Positions 11,901 to 23,013 of a stretch of 64,000 bases of DNA are shown piece by piece; positions within the stretch are counted from its first letter, which is position 1, and each line of letters begins with the position of its first letter. This stretch comes from Luscinia megarhynchos (lineage: Eukaryota > Chordata > Aves > Passeriformes > Turdidae). The position numbers and the translations under genes were made by a program. The stretch spans positions 16,780,360-16,844,359 of the forward strand of contig JAPFBE010000003.1 of NCBI GenBank assembly GCA_034336665.1, in the 5' to 3' direction. The notes beneath the pieces were generated by a model. It was not told where the DNA came from. It made no database searches and saw only the letters and a list, made by a program, of their open reading frames with translations.

Positions 11901-14900
11901 CTCATCACAGCTCCCACAGGACTTGAGTTTTCTTTGCACAGGTTGTCATCCCTGGCCTTTAGAGCTCAGTAGTTTGCCCTTTGCAATGGGCACTATCCCA
12001 CAGGGTCTGGGTAGGGGTGGGCTGGTGACAGTGGCAGGATCCACCAACAGTCCCAGAGGAAGCAGGGTGGTGAGTCATGCCCAGAATCCGTCTGGCAGCA
12101 GCACAGAAACTGCTGCAATGTGTGTTTGAGGCTCACACAGGACAGGACTGGGATGTGACAATGACCAAGATGCTGAGTGGCAAGGGATGCCACAGGGGGC
12201 AGGGACCTGTGGTGTAAGCCCAGGCAGAGCCAGGGAAGCTCCACATGGTTCAAATCTTAACATTTCTCTTACCCTAAAGGAGTTTTACAGTGTACTCTTT
12301 TATAACAAATATTTTATTTTGATTGGATACTGAAAACGTGAAATATGAATGAACATACACTTAAAAAGTAGGTTTACTTTTCTGCAACTCTTCAGTTCTA
12401 CTATGAAGTCCAGTGGGAAATATTAAGACTCTGTTCAAACTATGTCATTCTGGAAATAGTACCAGCATCTTGACCACCTGAATAGCTCCCTTAAACCAAG
12501 ATCACCTCTATTTTTTTTTCCCATAGAATATTTGGTTCAATAAAGAACAAAATTAGCTGAAAACAGTGTTGAACACAGCATCTTGTGTTTCTCCTTGTCT
12601 AGACATGACATTCTCAAGGCCTTGGTGTATGCATTTATTTCAGTGTGCAGGCACATGAAGCAGTTCTGGAATAGTTCAAGTGTGGTGGAGAGGATTGCAA
12701 GAGCAAATTCCTGTAACCCTGGCAACATCTTGTCTTGAAAACCTCCAGCTTCTTCCTTTGTATGCCTCGTTTCCCTCAAATCTAACAACTAGCCCAAATC
12801 ATCTAGTTCTCTGACGTGTGAAGCTGAGCACTTCAGGTGATTATAGAGACACTTGTAAGAAAGGCAGTGAGAAAGGCTTTTTGTGCTAGTTTTAAAAAAA
12901 CAAATATACTATTGTACTGTGTGATCCTCAATTAATTCACACACATCTTTGGCTGTTTTTTTTTCCCCTAGTGTTAATATCTGTGCTTGCTTGTGGGAAT
13001 GCATTTGAGTAGATTAATATTTGAGTACTTCTGCAAGTGAAAAACATTTTAAGAATTGCAATATAAATGAGGAAATTCCGTTCTCAGATGCAGAATGAAG
13101 AACTATGAAAAAAAAACAGTGAGGCACAATTTTCCTGGATTTTCTCTGTATATTGCTCTATATAGAGAAGCAGGCATTCTTTAGACTGATCAAATAAAAA
13201 TGAAAGAGCAGATCAACAACAAAAAATGACAATTTGAAAATCAAGAAAGTTATGACAGCAGAAAAATGGTACTCATTTAGACTTTGTAATGTGCTTTGAA
13301 GCAAATAAGAAGCTTATTCAGCAGAATAGATGCTCAAATATACATATTCCATCACAGAAAGCCTTACAAATAACTAAACATTATTATGTTTTCAAGTGAA
13401 CTGAGTAATTCTTAACTTGATAATAAAATATGCCAATCCCCATAACAAATTTGAATTCAAAATGCTGAATGCAGTCAAACTAGAAACTGAGGCAATATTC
13501 ATTCATAATTCTAGAAGAATAATTAAAGGCAAGGAACTAGGTGAAGAATGGCATGAAACACAATGTAAATTTGCCATCTCCTGACAGTAGATTGTATCAG
13601 TCTAACTTAATACTTGTCCCTCATGATTCAATTAATTTTTGATAAAAGGGGAATGAAATAGCTTCAATCTGCCTGGATTTAGGTTAAACATTTCCTCACT
13701 GAAAATGATTAATAGGGCTGGAGTTTTGTGTGTTAATTTGTATATGATAACTAAAGAAATGTCTGAAGCAAAATGCAAAAAGCGAGGGGAACTAATCAGT
13801 AGTAGAAAAAAGATAAACTGAGTTTCTTGGGTGCTGAATATGGGACTCAGAATTATCCTAGTGTTTGGCAGAAAAAGCAGAAACATGCTGATGAGTTCTT
13901 GGTGGTAACATCTGTGAGGGAGGAACAGTACAAGGACAAAAGGATGACTTTAAATCTTGACACAATAAATAAATAATGACATTATAGAAGTTAAAATAAA
14001 GAGGTGGCTAAGTAGCTAAAATGCCTGCTGTGACCTGGAATTCATCAGCTGGAAACAAAAGAAGAAGGAACAAGACTTTGTTATTCTCAGCAGCTGCAGG
14101 ATGAGCAGGTTGAGATGCAGCCGTGGGAAGGGATGGAACATTGTGGCTGGATCAGGACTTTCAGCAGATACTGGAAAAGTCTCATTTACCCTCTGTGAAC
14201 CACTGGTAAGTCCCACCCAAAACAGAGCACATGGTTGTGATGATCTGTCCTTTCTGAAGAGGAGTAAGAACCAGGGTAAGAAGGAGAGGAGAATCAGGAG
14301 AAAGGAAACCCCATTTCTGGCAGGTAACCAAAGGACCTCACTGCATTTTACTGACCTAAATGCTGATACAAGAACAACTGGAAATAAACAAGGACAAGAA
14401 TAATTTCCAAGTGGAAATGAGCCCAGTGCTCCTAACCAATAGATGATCACTGATATGAGTGAAAAATAAACTTAGATACTTATTTCTTTATGGAAAAATG
14501 TGTGTGACTATGGTTAGTAGTGATAACAGAAAACTAGATCTGATGATCCAAGAAAATAATTTCTCTCTTAATCTTCTCACATGGTCTTATCCTCAGGAAA
14601 AGAAGAAGAATTTGGGAAAAAAAATCCACCAATTTCTTTTGTCTTTCAAATGGGCATGAAATGGGAAAAGGGTATGTAATTAATGTCTATCTGAATATTG
14701 ATCTAATCAGATATCCAGTAGAGTGTTATATTTTGAAATATTTTCCTATTAGAATAAACCAGAACAATTTGTTCAAAATACAGTTTCTAAGAGTAGTAAG
14801 TAGTGAAGAAAATATTCTTAATTATTTAATCACCATTATCAATACACTTACTAATACTCATCTAAAAACAACTTGTAAAACATTGAAGGGGCTAAACAGA

Positions 14901-15567
14901 GGAGTATTACAATCTATAGACGTGCAGAGGAACTAAATTACAGAATAGGAAAAGGTTGTATAAATGCAGCAATTATTTAAGTAAATCCAACTATGTGTGC
15001 TAGATAAAGGGAGAGTCTATAAATATCTGCTTGCTTGTTGATTCCCTTCTGAGACATCTTTTACTCAATACCAAATACAGGATTTCCAATACAAGGTTGA
15101 GAGGGCCAAATAGTAAGATGGATGAGGATGCCAACAGAAACTTTTGCCTACTGCAAGAAGTCTGCTGGAAAAGGAAAACACTGCGGAGATGGATATGAGG
15201 TTTGCATAAGGCAAAATTATCCCTGAAATCCAGCTTGTTTATGAATCTGCTGCTTGTATTTTAAAAGGTCTCTCATGAATAGCTGTGTGGTTTGCAAAAT
15301 GAGATACCAGTATGATGAAAACTAATGACATTTCATTTATTAAGTAGCACCATCATTGTTTGCTGTTGCTGCAGTTTTCAGAGACTAGGCTGAGACTCTG
15401 ATTTTAGGTATGTTTTTCAGAGCACTAACTAACTAACTAACCCAAAAGCTACCTTAAATGACTGTACATAAGAACTTAAATAACTGTCCTGTTGTATTTC
15501 TTTTCTATTTTATGTAGAAAATATTGCAACATCACTGATGCAAATATTTCATTCCTTTGTATCTATA
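8996..15567. other. Unassigned non-coding DNA
   Basis: I recognise no gene or interspersed repeat in these 6.5 kb. 10640-11130 and 11900-12250 are somewhat richer in G+C and give several overlapping frames on both strands without domains. 12290-15570 is AT-rich. A minus-strand frame of 144 codons at 14016-14450 is opposed by a 100-codon plus-strand frame at 14101-14403, and neither resembles a known protein. A (CTAA)4 run lies at 15425-15440, just left of the LTR insertion. Confidence 0.55.
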
Positions 15568-16130
15568 TGCCCTAGGTTAAAATGTAAAGATGTGCCCAAA
15601 AGTATGTATTCTATCACCATCTGCTGAAACCAGGTGGGGCAGTGATTCTTATGTCTGTAGGAGATATCCTCTGCTAATGGGCCATCTGTTAAAAATCAGA
15701 TGGGGCAATGTTCTTTATCTTTCCCATGACCCATCCTCCCTCCAGGAACATACCTCCTGTTAATGGCCATTGAGCCCCACTTCATGACTGATAAAATGAC
15801 ATCCCGTTGGGAGATGCTCCATCCAGGGGGAGGAGCCAAACATTTCCTACCTAGATAAAAACTGAGATTTGGAGCATTAAACCAGCCCTTACCCACTGGT
15901 TTCCAGAGGACAGGAGCTACCAGGATTACTGCCAGGATTTCTACAGAAGACCACTTCATCTGGACTGCTACCACCACCATAACTAGCAGGGTGTCAGGTT
16001 GTATTCTGACTCTGTCAGTGCTTTTTCTTTTGTACTATTGCATGCATGTATTTTATTTTTCTTTTTTTTCCTATTAAATTGTATTTCTGACTTGGAGTCT
16101 CTCACTGGTTTTGCTTTCAAAACCATCACA
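15568..16130 (+). mobile_element. Solo LTR of an endogenous retrovirus (ERVL-like), plus strand
   Basis: A 563-bp segment starts with TG (TGCCCTAGG) and ends with CA (CCATCACA), as retroviral LTRs do. It is flanked by 5-bp sequences that match at four of five positions (CTATA at 15563-15567, CTATG at 16131-16135), consistent with a decayed target-site duplication. Inside are a TATA-like GATAAAA near 15855 and a polyadenylation signal ATTAAA at 16073-16078, about 50 bp before the end, giving a normal U3-R-U5 order on the plus strand. The text agrees with an LTR family I associate with passerine ERVL-type elements; the exact family name is not certain. No primer-binding site, gag or pol follows, so this is a solo LTR left after recombination. 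The minus-strand frame at 15696-15980 is a shadow. Confidence 0.78.
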
Positions 16131-18806
16131 CTATGTAGCATCTTCCACTTGACTTTAAGGGTGTCATCATGGTAAAGGCTTTTCTTTTACAAGAAAAAAC
16201 AAAAGTACCCATGTTACTTCTGGGAATGATGGTAAAATTGTTTAGTTGGGGGGGTCATATGTGCTGGTAATTACTTTTATATTTAGAATCGGAAATGACA
16301 ATCTGAAATCAGAGTATCTCATTAGTAGTAATGCGTTTTAATTTCTGATAAGTATTCCCAAGGAAATGACAGGTGCTAGAACTGCAGTGAATTACATATG
16401 GTTTAAGGTACTTCACAAAGTGGAAAAACATTATGAAAATTCTTTAATTGCCTAGAGTAACAGTGTGAATCAGTATTTGTTACTATCTCAAATTTTTACT
16501 AGGTGGAAAAATTAGCTCTGGCAGACTGCTAAAGAAACTCTGTTTTAGCACATTTTGATCTCTTCTTGCCTAACAGCAGCTATCAACAGACCCTTTTTTC
16601 CATAGTTTTTAAGAAGCAAAAAATATTTTTTAGATTCAAGAGATTAGCAATTATTTCAGTTCAAATCAAGGCAGATGCAGTGACAGGGGTCTGTATCCAT
16701 TTTGCTTATTGGAAAGTTCAAAACCAGCCTTATAAAGAGCTTACATGTAACTTGGGTTGGAATGAAGTCCACGCTTGGCTCGATCAGAAACCATAATTAT
16801 TTTTGAGACAAAGCTGAGCTGTTATAATGACTAAACCCTCTGGGCTGTTTTCTGTATATGAACATGAAGGAATAATGCATTACCTATTCTAGATAACTAA
16901 AATGGGGTGGAGTCTGGAGTGCCAAGAGGGAAGCTGGATCACCAAACAAAGGCAGAACTTTGTTTGATGGCACCTCCAGTTATGTTTTATGGGAAGGCCT
17001 TTGAACCTGTGAGGATGAAACTTCCCTCAGTCTCTCTGCTTTTATTCCAGACAGGAAGCAATGCATAAGCAGTTTTCAGGACAAAACCTCCCCGCAGAAT
17101 TGACTGCCAAAGTATCTGCTCAACAGCAAGGTGATGTTTGGATGCCCAGGTCAGGGGTGTTGCACCATGGTTCTGGAGACCCTTTCACTGATCACACATC
17201 TTGCTGGCAGAGGGGCTGTCCCATCTGGTTCTCTTGCTTCTTCATCCATGCTGCTTTGTGCCCCATTTCTCTCCCTTCAGGGAGAGAGAATCGTTGCATC
17301 CCTCCAGAAGGGATTTTGAGTACTTTTTCTCAAGAATTAAGACATGCTATACTTTGCCATGTGTTTAACCAATGGTGGTTTTCTGGGAATCAGGTTGTGG
17401 ATGCCAACTCCAGATTTGAGTGAGAAGTGTCTCTGAGGGTAATGACTGCTGAATCCTGCTTTCCATCACCAAGACATGTTACAATGTTGTGTCACCCCAT
17501 TCTAGAACCATCACACCCCAGATTTTTTTGCTCCTGCCTTGTTCCAGAAAGTTTAATGTACTATATTTCCCCAACCTGATATCAATGGCTTATCCTGAAA
17601 GAGATGGAGTAAGGTGAAGCAGTTCTAAAGAGCTGAAGAGTAAACACTATTCACTCTCTCATGAGGGCAAATACATCCTTTTTGCCAGAAAGATACCTAA
17701 AAATATAAAATAGAGAGCAAGTCCAATCACTGTGAAATGCATTAACAAAACTCTTCAAGAAAATCAAGAAGGAGATCCTACAATTATGTCTGCATTCAAA
17801 ACATAGGAGGAATGCACTTGGAACTCTTAAAGTTACCCAGAGCCACTGAGTGTGTTGTGAAATGCATTTGGTGAAGGTGCACAGAGAGAGATCAAACTCC
17901 TCACAACAGCAAAGAGGGGAAAAGGGGCTCTTGAGAGTGTTTGTGGCAGAATCCTGCTTCTATTTCAAATACTGTTTTGTCAATACATTTGTGTTGTTGC
18001 TGTGCTTGGAAGTGCTTGCTCAGAAAAAAGATCCCCGTGTGTTGAGTGCTGACCAAAGGCCATCCTTGCCCCCCACTGGACAATATAATAAGCTGACAAG
18101 CTTCCCTGGGTAGCCGTGGGCAGGAGGTAGACAGCGATTGCAGAAGCAGCAGGTGCCCTTTTCCATGTCAAAATTTCAGCAGCCATGCTGCAAAAGGAGA
18201 CTTGAAGAGGACAGTGAAGTAGGCACAGAATGGAGAAGAGCTTTTGTGGAAATAATTATGTGCCAAAGCACTTAGAAGTGCTTTAAAAACTCCAACAAAA
18301 CTGTTGCTTGGTTTCTGTGCATTGACAGACAATGAAACATCCAGTTGTGCCAGGTCAGATATGGCAGAAAACAGGGTGAAAGCAGACTCCATACAGTCTG
18401 GATCCTGGGATCTGGGCTCCAAAGCCATCAAGCAGGTGCTGGGAAGAAACTCCTGGATTTCCCTGCCATGTGGCACTGCAGAAAAAACTTTTCTACTTAA
18501 AATCCAATAAAAAATTTAAACACTACAGTTATACCACAGGTTCCCTTTCAGCCTTTGTCATTAAGTTGTCTGTTTTTCTAGGCAAAGAGTCAGGAAACAT
18601 GTCTGCATTTCAAACAGGATTCAATCTTTAGGTATGATCAGTGACAGAAACACACATGATGAATAAGGCATTCCCTGTCATTGTTCCCTGAATACTACCA
18701 CTATTTGGGAAGTTATCAGCAGTAGCACAAAAGTATTCTTTCCAGTAAGAAAAGACTATTCCAAATCAGCAGAAAAGTGGTAAATCCAGCAATCTGCCAG
18801 ACTGTC
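16131..18806. other. Unassigned non-coding DNA
   Basis: No gene or repeat was recognised. The frames at 17061-17423, 17850-18113 and 18168-18476 overlap others on the opposite strand and show no domain or signal. A G-run (7 G) sits near 16247. This is probably ordinary intergenic or intronic DNA. Confidence 0.5.
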
Positions 18807-18830
18807 TGTGTGTGTGTGTGTGTGTGTGTG
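18807..18830 (+). repeat. (TG)12 dinucleotide microsatellite
   Basis: Twelve uninterrupted TG units, followed by CATATGTGTA, which suggests a slightly longer ancestral tract. It is likely to vary in length between individuals. Confidence 0.97.
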
Positions 18831-20439
18831 CATATGTGTAGGCAAAATGCAATCAGTGCACAAGGGAGGGAAAAAGACAATACCTTAACCTTGCAGCAAC
18901 ATTCTGAGGGCTGTAGAGAGTGTGGTATTTAATTATGCTTTGCCTGCACAAATGCTTTATCCCCACATAATCAAATAAATCCTTTAATTTTCTCTTAAGA
19001 TGTCTAGCCACTCTACCAGCAGTATCATTTATCATCAAATATGCTGGTGCAGATGGAGTAGAAACTATTTTTCAAAAGCAGATCACAGTCAATTGTGAGA
19101 TCATTTTCTGGCCATGTGCCCCTGCTTCTCTTTCTGACCTGCAGACCACCTTCCTTCTCCTCTCTGCTTTTATTTGCTCTCGAAAAGCTAGAACAACTGC
19201 TTATTTGGAAAAAAGAAGTTTATGCTTTATTTTAATGTGGTTTAGCAAGTTAGCAGTGCCAGGTGCTGTCTGCTCAGAAGGCAGATTGACATTGGGTTAG
19301 CCTGTGATCTGCTGGGATCAGTCTAGTGCACAGTGTCCATCTCCTGTGCAATAAACCAAATACTTTCACCTCTTAGGCATGGACAGGAGCTACCACAGGT
19401 GCAGGTGGGCAAGGTAGTGAAAAGGCATTTAATGACCTTGCTTTCTTGCTAGATCTTGTGCTGGCACTTTTCCATCCCTTTCCCAGGGTGCTGTGCCTTG
19501 ACTGCTGTCCCTCATGCATGCAGCTTTGACATTCACTTCTGTAAACTTACACTGTGAAAAGCCCCCTTCCCTCAGTTTTCACAGCAAGCAAATACAAAAA
19601 ATACTGTGGGGAAAAAGTAAAATTAAAAAAAATCTACTCTCCCACTGCTGCAGGCAACATCATCTTACAGTCCTTTTCAGAAACACACCAGGCTCCAGTT
19701 TAAGGATGACTTATTTTGTTGCTCCCACAACTCTAACAAGAAGGTTGTTTTAAAACCTCATTGCTTTGATATCTTGAAGCCATTATCAGGCACTGATTAC
19801 ACAGTTACATGCCATCAAGGGTGTGATGGTCTATATACATCCTGTGGTCAATTCATTCTCAAGTGTATACTGTGGAAATCTTATCATTCTAGGATTGCCC
19901 CCAGCTCAGGCTTCTTCTATCATCTATCATTTGAGCTGTAAGCTTGTTAGAGGGAAGACTATTGTTGCATTTGTTGGAAGCACAAGAATTAAATTCATAA
20001 TATGTTGTGTACAGACTGAATATGGGCTTAGAAAGGCAAAGCAAAATAAAATTATTAATTAGCACAACTGGTGAATTAAAAGGAAGCAAATAAAAAACTA
20101 AAGCTTAATAGAAACATGAGCGCTCATGCACTTATGAAAGAAACACCTCAGAAGAAGAGAGAGAAAATAAACAGTGCCAGATATGGAGACTATCAGAGTA
20201 AATAGTCAGAGAAGGACTTTTGAAAAAGAGTAAACATAATGTGTTTGGCATACCTTGGCTGACTGCCAGATGCCCACCAATTTCCTCCATCAACAGGACA
20301 GTGTGAGAAAATGTGAAGAAAACTTGATGTGAAAGGCAACAATAATGAAAGGGTATCTCTTAATTAGCCTGGTTCCTAAAGAAAATAAGTTAAATCTCTT
20401 TTGCTGCCCAGACATGGGTAGTAGGACCTACAGCTGGTC
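18831..20439. other. Unassigned non-coding DNA
   Basis: AT-rich sequence without a recognisable gene. The part from about 20184 could belong to the LTR-like segment that follows, because a TG start at 20184 is preceded by GATA and GATA also follows the LTR end at 20772. I regard this 4-bp match as weak. Confidence 0.45.
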
Positions 20440-20772
20440 TGTGGGTTAGAGAGGGTTAATGAAGGAGGTTTGTTTTGAAAAGTATTCTCTGACCAAGGCT
20501 GTTGGCATGGAGACCAAGAAGAGAAGAAGGAGAAAAGAAGATAACCAGGGAAGAAACCTTTCAGCTGGGGAAAGTATTTTTAGAAAGGTCCTGGGAAAAA
20601 TAGAGGTGGAGAATTTTCCACCAATAATTGTTATGTTGACTAATTGTAGCCAATGAAGAAAGTGTAAACTGTGCAGAGGGTATAGAAGACAGCATGCTGT
20701 TATAATAAACAGGTATTAGCCTTCTGAAATGTAGTGTGCCTTTTGTGTGTCATGCCCGCCTCTACAGCGACA
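20440..20772 (+). mobile_element. Probable ERV LTR (ERVK-like), plus strand, left edge uncertain
   Basis: The segment has the order of signals of a retroviral LTR on the plus strand: a CCAAT box at 20650-20654, a TATA-like TATAGAAG at 20681-20688, and AATAAA at 20704-20709. A U5-like stretch follows, ending in CGACA at 20772. The short distance from the TATA-like box to AATAAA and the sequence after it resemble ERVK-type LTRs of birds as I remember them. The start is given as TGTGGGTTAG at 20440, but a start as far left as 20184 cannot be excluded. A 7-bp direct repeat CTACAGC occurs at 20428-20434 and 20762-20768, but using it as target duplication would not leave CA at the right end. No internal viral genes adjoin it. 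Confidence 0.5.
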
Positions 20773-22023
20773 GATATGTCCACCATCAATCATTTTCAAA
20801 CTTGTTCTTTAGTTTTAAACAGATTTGCCAGACTCCTGAAGGTCTCAAAGACACTGCATTTCCACTCCTTTTCTTACTCCAACTCGAGCTCAGATTGCAC
20901 CATTTGCCAGAGGATCCATGTGAAGAACCAAGGGATGCTCTGTCTGTCTCCAAGGCCCCTTGTAAGTTGTGTTTCATGGCTGCACCATTCACAGGGTCAG
21001 GTGAAGAGTCCTCTCCTCTATCAAAGGTTGTCTCCTAAGGAGATTATCTGGCATTAACTACTACTAATAAAAAAAGCCCCAACTGTCTAATAGCAGTTTT
21101 CATCAAAATAAATATTATTGCTTTCTCAATGCAATGCTCTGTTGTGTTTACTGACACGGTGAGTTCATGCTGCAACCTTCATGCAATTCACCTGCCTACA
21201 GAAATCCATTGGAAACTCGGCTCTGCCACTTCTGGAACTAATTCTTGAAATTTTTTTGGTCAGAATAATACTTTCTCTTCAGCTAGCAGGCACAGTTTTA
21301 GTGTGTACTAGACATCACAACTCTTATTCTCACCACCGCTGTTTTATCTGATGGGAAATTTATCCATTGCAACCCAGCAGATAAGTTCCCTTCTTACTTT
21401 TCTATGGCACAATTTGCTTATGAAAGGGAAAAACAAACAAACAAAAAACCCCCAAACCCAAACTTGACAGGAGAATTCATTGCTATAATTTAGGGAGGTT
21501 TCAGCAAAATTAATGAGGTGCCATTACCAAGGGAACATGGGCTGAGATCTGCATAATTACTACTATTTGTATAACCATCAGATCCAATGTATTATTTCCA
21601 CAGGCTTGAAGCAAGAGTGGGGCTCCTTTGAGCTGGTGTGCATGCATAATACATTTTGGTGTCCAAGCACACCCCAGTAGGAAATGAATAGGGACCAGTT
21701 CAAAGTCACAGTGCAGCTGCCTGTTGGTTTTCTCAAGAGCGAGGCATGAAAATAAACCAGGATGTGAACTAATAGGCTGTTCATTTTACTATAATATCCC
21801 ATTGTTATTAATTGACAACAGCTGTGTGGCAAGTTGTCTGACACCCACTGCTGGAATAAAATAGCTCCAAGTGAATTGAATGTATAGGATCCTAAAATGA
21901 GGCAGATAGCACATAGAAAGAAGAATCATGTCCCTGTCTGCTCCTACAAGGGGAGTGAGTTTCGTGCTCCAGTATTTACAATATCAGTGCCTGTTCTTGT
22001 GTAATGCCAGCACAGTTCCATGT
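20773..22023. other. Unassigned non-coding DNA
   Basis: No gene or repeat was recognised. A short A/C-rich stretch lies at about 21430-21460. Overlapping frames at 20734-21057 in two registers are without domains. Confidence 0.5.
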
Positions 22024-22245
22024 GCTGGGAGAGCTCACCAAGCTACTTTCAGTCATGCTTCAGCAGTCCTGGCTAACTGAAGGGGTGCCAGTGGACTGGG
22101 GCTTGGCACCCATCTACAAGAAAGGGTCCAGGGAATGAGAGACCTGTCAGCCTGGCAGGAAAGTCATGGGCAGATCACCTTCAGTGCCATCACACGCTAA
22201 CCATGGGATCAGGATGAGCCAGCACATGGCTGGAGGAAAAGTTGT
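22024..22245 (+). mobile_element. CR1 LINE fragment (ORF2), plus strand
   Basis: The plus strand reads as a decayed piece of CR1 ORF2. In one frame around 22060-22125 it gives a Gln-Gln-Ser-Trp-Leu-Thr stretch, then Val-Pro-Val-Asp-Trp and Pro-Ile-Tyr-Lys-Lys-Gly, which are characteristic of the N-terminal part of the CR1 reverse-transcriptase domain. Several residues expected before Pro-Ile-Tyr are missing and a stop follows soon after, so the copy is deleted and frameshifted. The right edge stops directly before the pyrimidine tract at 22249, so the 3' part of the element has been lost or replaced there. It is unrelated in orientation to the two CR1 copies to the left. Confidence 0.82.
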
Positions 22246-22248
22246 TCG

Positions 22249-22564
22249 TTCCTTCTTTCCTTCTTTCCTTCTTTCCTTCTTTCCTTCTTTCCTTCTTTTC
22301 CTTCTTTCCTTCTTTCCTTCCTTCCTTCCTCCCTCCCTTCCCTCCTCCCTTCCTTCCTTCCTTCCTTCCTTCCCTTCCTTCCTTCCTTCCTTCCTTCCTT
22401 CCTTCCTTCCTTCCTTCCTTCCTTCCTTCCTTCCTTCCTTCCTTCCTTCCTTCCTTCCTTCCTTCCTTCCTTCCTTCCTTCCTTCCTTCCTCCCTTCCTC
22501 CCTTCCTCCCTTCCTCCCTTCCTCCCTCCCTTCCCTCCCTTCCCTCCCTTCCCTCCTCCCTTCC
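22249..22564 (+). repeat. 316-nt uninterrupted polypyrimidine microsatellite (TTCC family)
   Basis: Every base from 22249 to 22564 on the plus strand is C or T. It changes along its length. It begins as an 8-bp unit (TTCCTTCT) to about 22315, then shows mixed CCTCCC units. A long nearly perfect (TTCC)n follows to about 22488. It ends in CCTCCCTT-like 8-bp units becoming richer in C. Such homopurine-homopyrimidine tracts can adopt triple-stranded DNA. The long frames across it on both strands (poly Ser-Phe-Leu-Pro or Glu-Gly-Arg-Lys) are artefacts of the repeat and are not genes. Confidence 0.98.
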
Positions 22565-23013
22565 GCACAATTCTATAATTTTAATATATTTTCAGTGTTC
22601 AGAATAAATCTCAGTGCAGATGAAAACATCTGCTCTCATCAATACAATCATCAACACCCCACTCCATCAAATCAAAGCCAAGTCATTGTTTGAGTCTGTT
22701 CCTATGCTTTTGAAAAAAACGTATTCACATTTTTCATGCTGTTACTTGTGCAAACAACTCCCAGATATTTTATTCTGACAGTGGGAATGAGAAAAATGTA
22801 ACATCATCTTAAAGATGGATAATGACAAGAGGCTTTGTACCAACTTTGTCTGTTAGAGGCCAGGGTAAGAGCGAACACGGCTTGGAAAGATCAAGTGGAG
22901 GCCACTGAACCTTCCTGAACGTGGATCTGACCCATGACACTGCGAAATCACCAGTTCCTTGTGACATCCATGGATTTTCCCTTGGCTCCTACAGAGCAAT
23001 TGCTTTAAACTAC
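22565..23013. other. Unassigned DNA between microsatellite and LTR
   Basis: No gene or repeat was seen. The last five bases (ACTAC, 23009-23013) may be one copy of the target duplication of the LTR that follows. Confidence 0.5.

Noticed and set aside
14016..14450. 144-codon minus-strand frame with hydrophobic segments
   Set aside because: It is opposed by a 100-codon plus-strand frame, has no recognisable family and no promoter or splice framing.
20428..20768. CTACAGC direct repeats as target-site duplication
   Set aside because: Using them would leave the LTR ending in CCT instead of CA. It is probably coincidence.
22166..22693. Long open frames on both strands across the pyrimidine tract (up to 175 codons)
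   Set aside because: They are products of the TTCC-type repeat, with Ser/Phe/Leu/Pro or Glu/Gly/Arg/Lys monotony, and exist in several frames at once.
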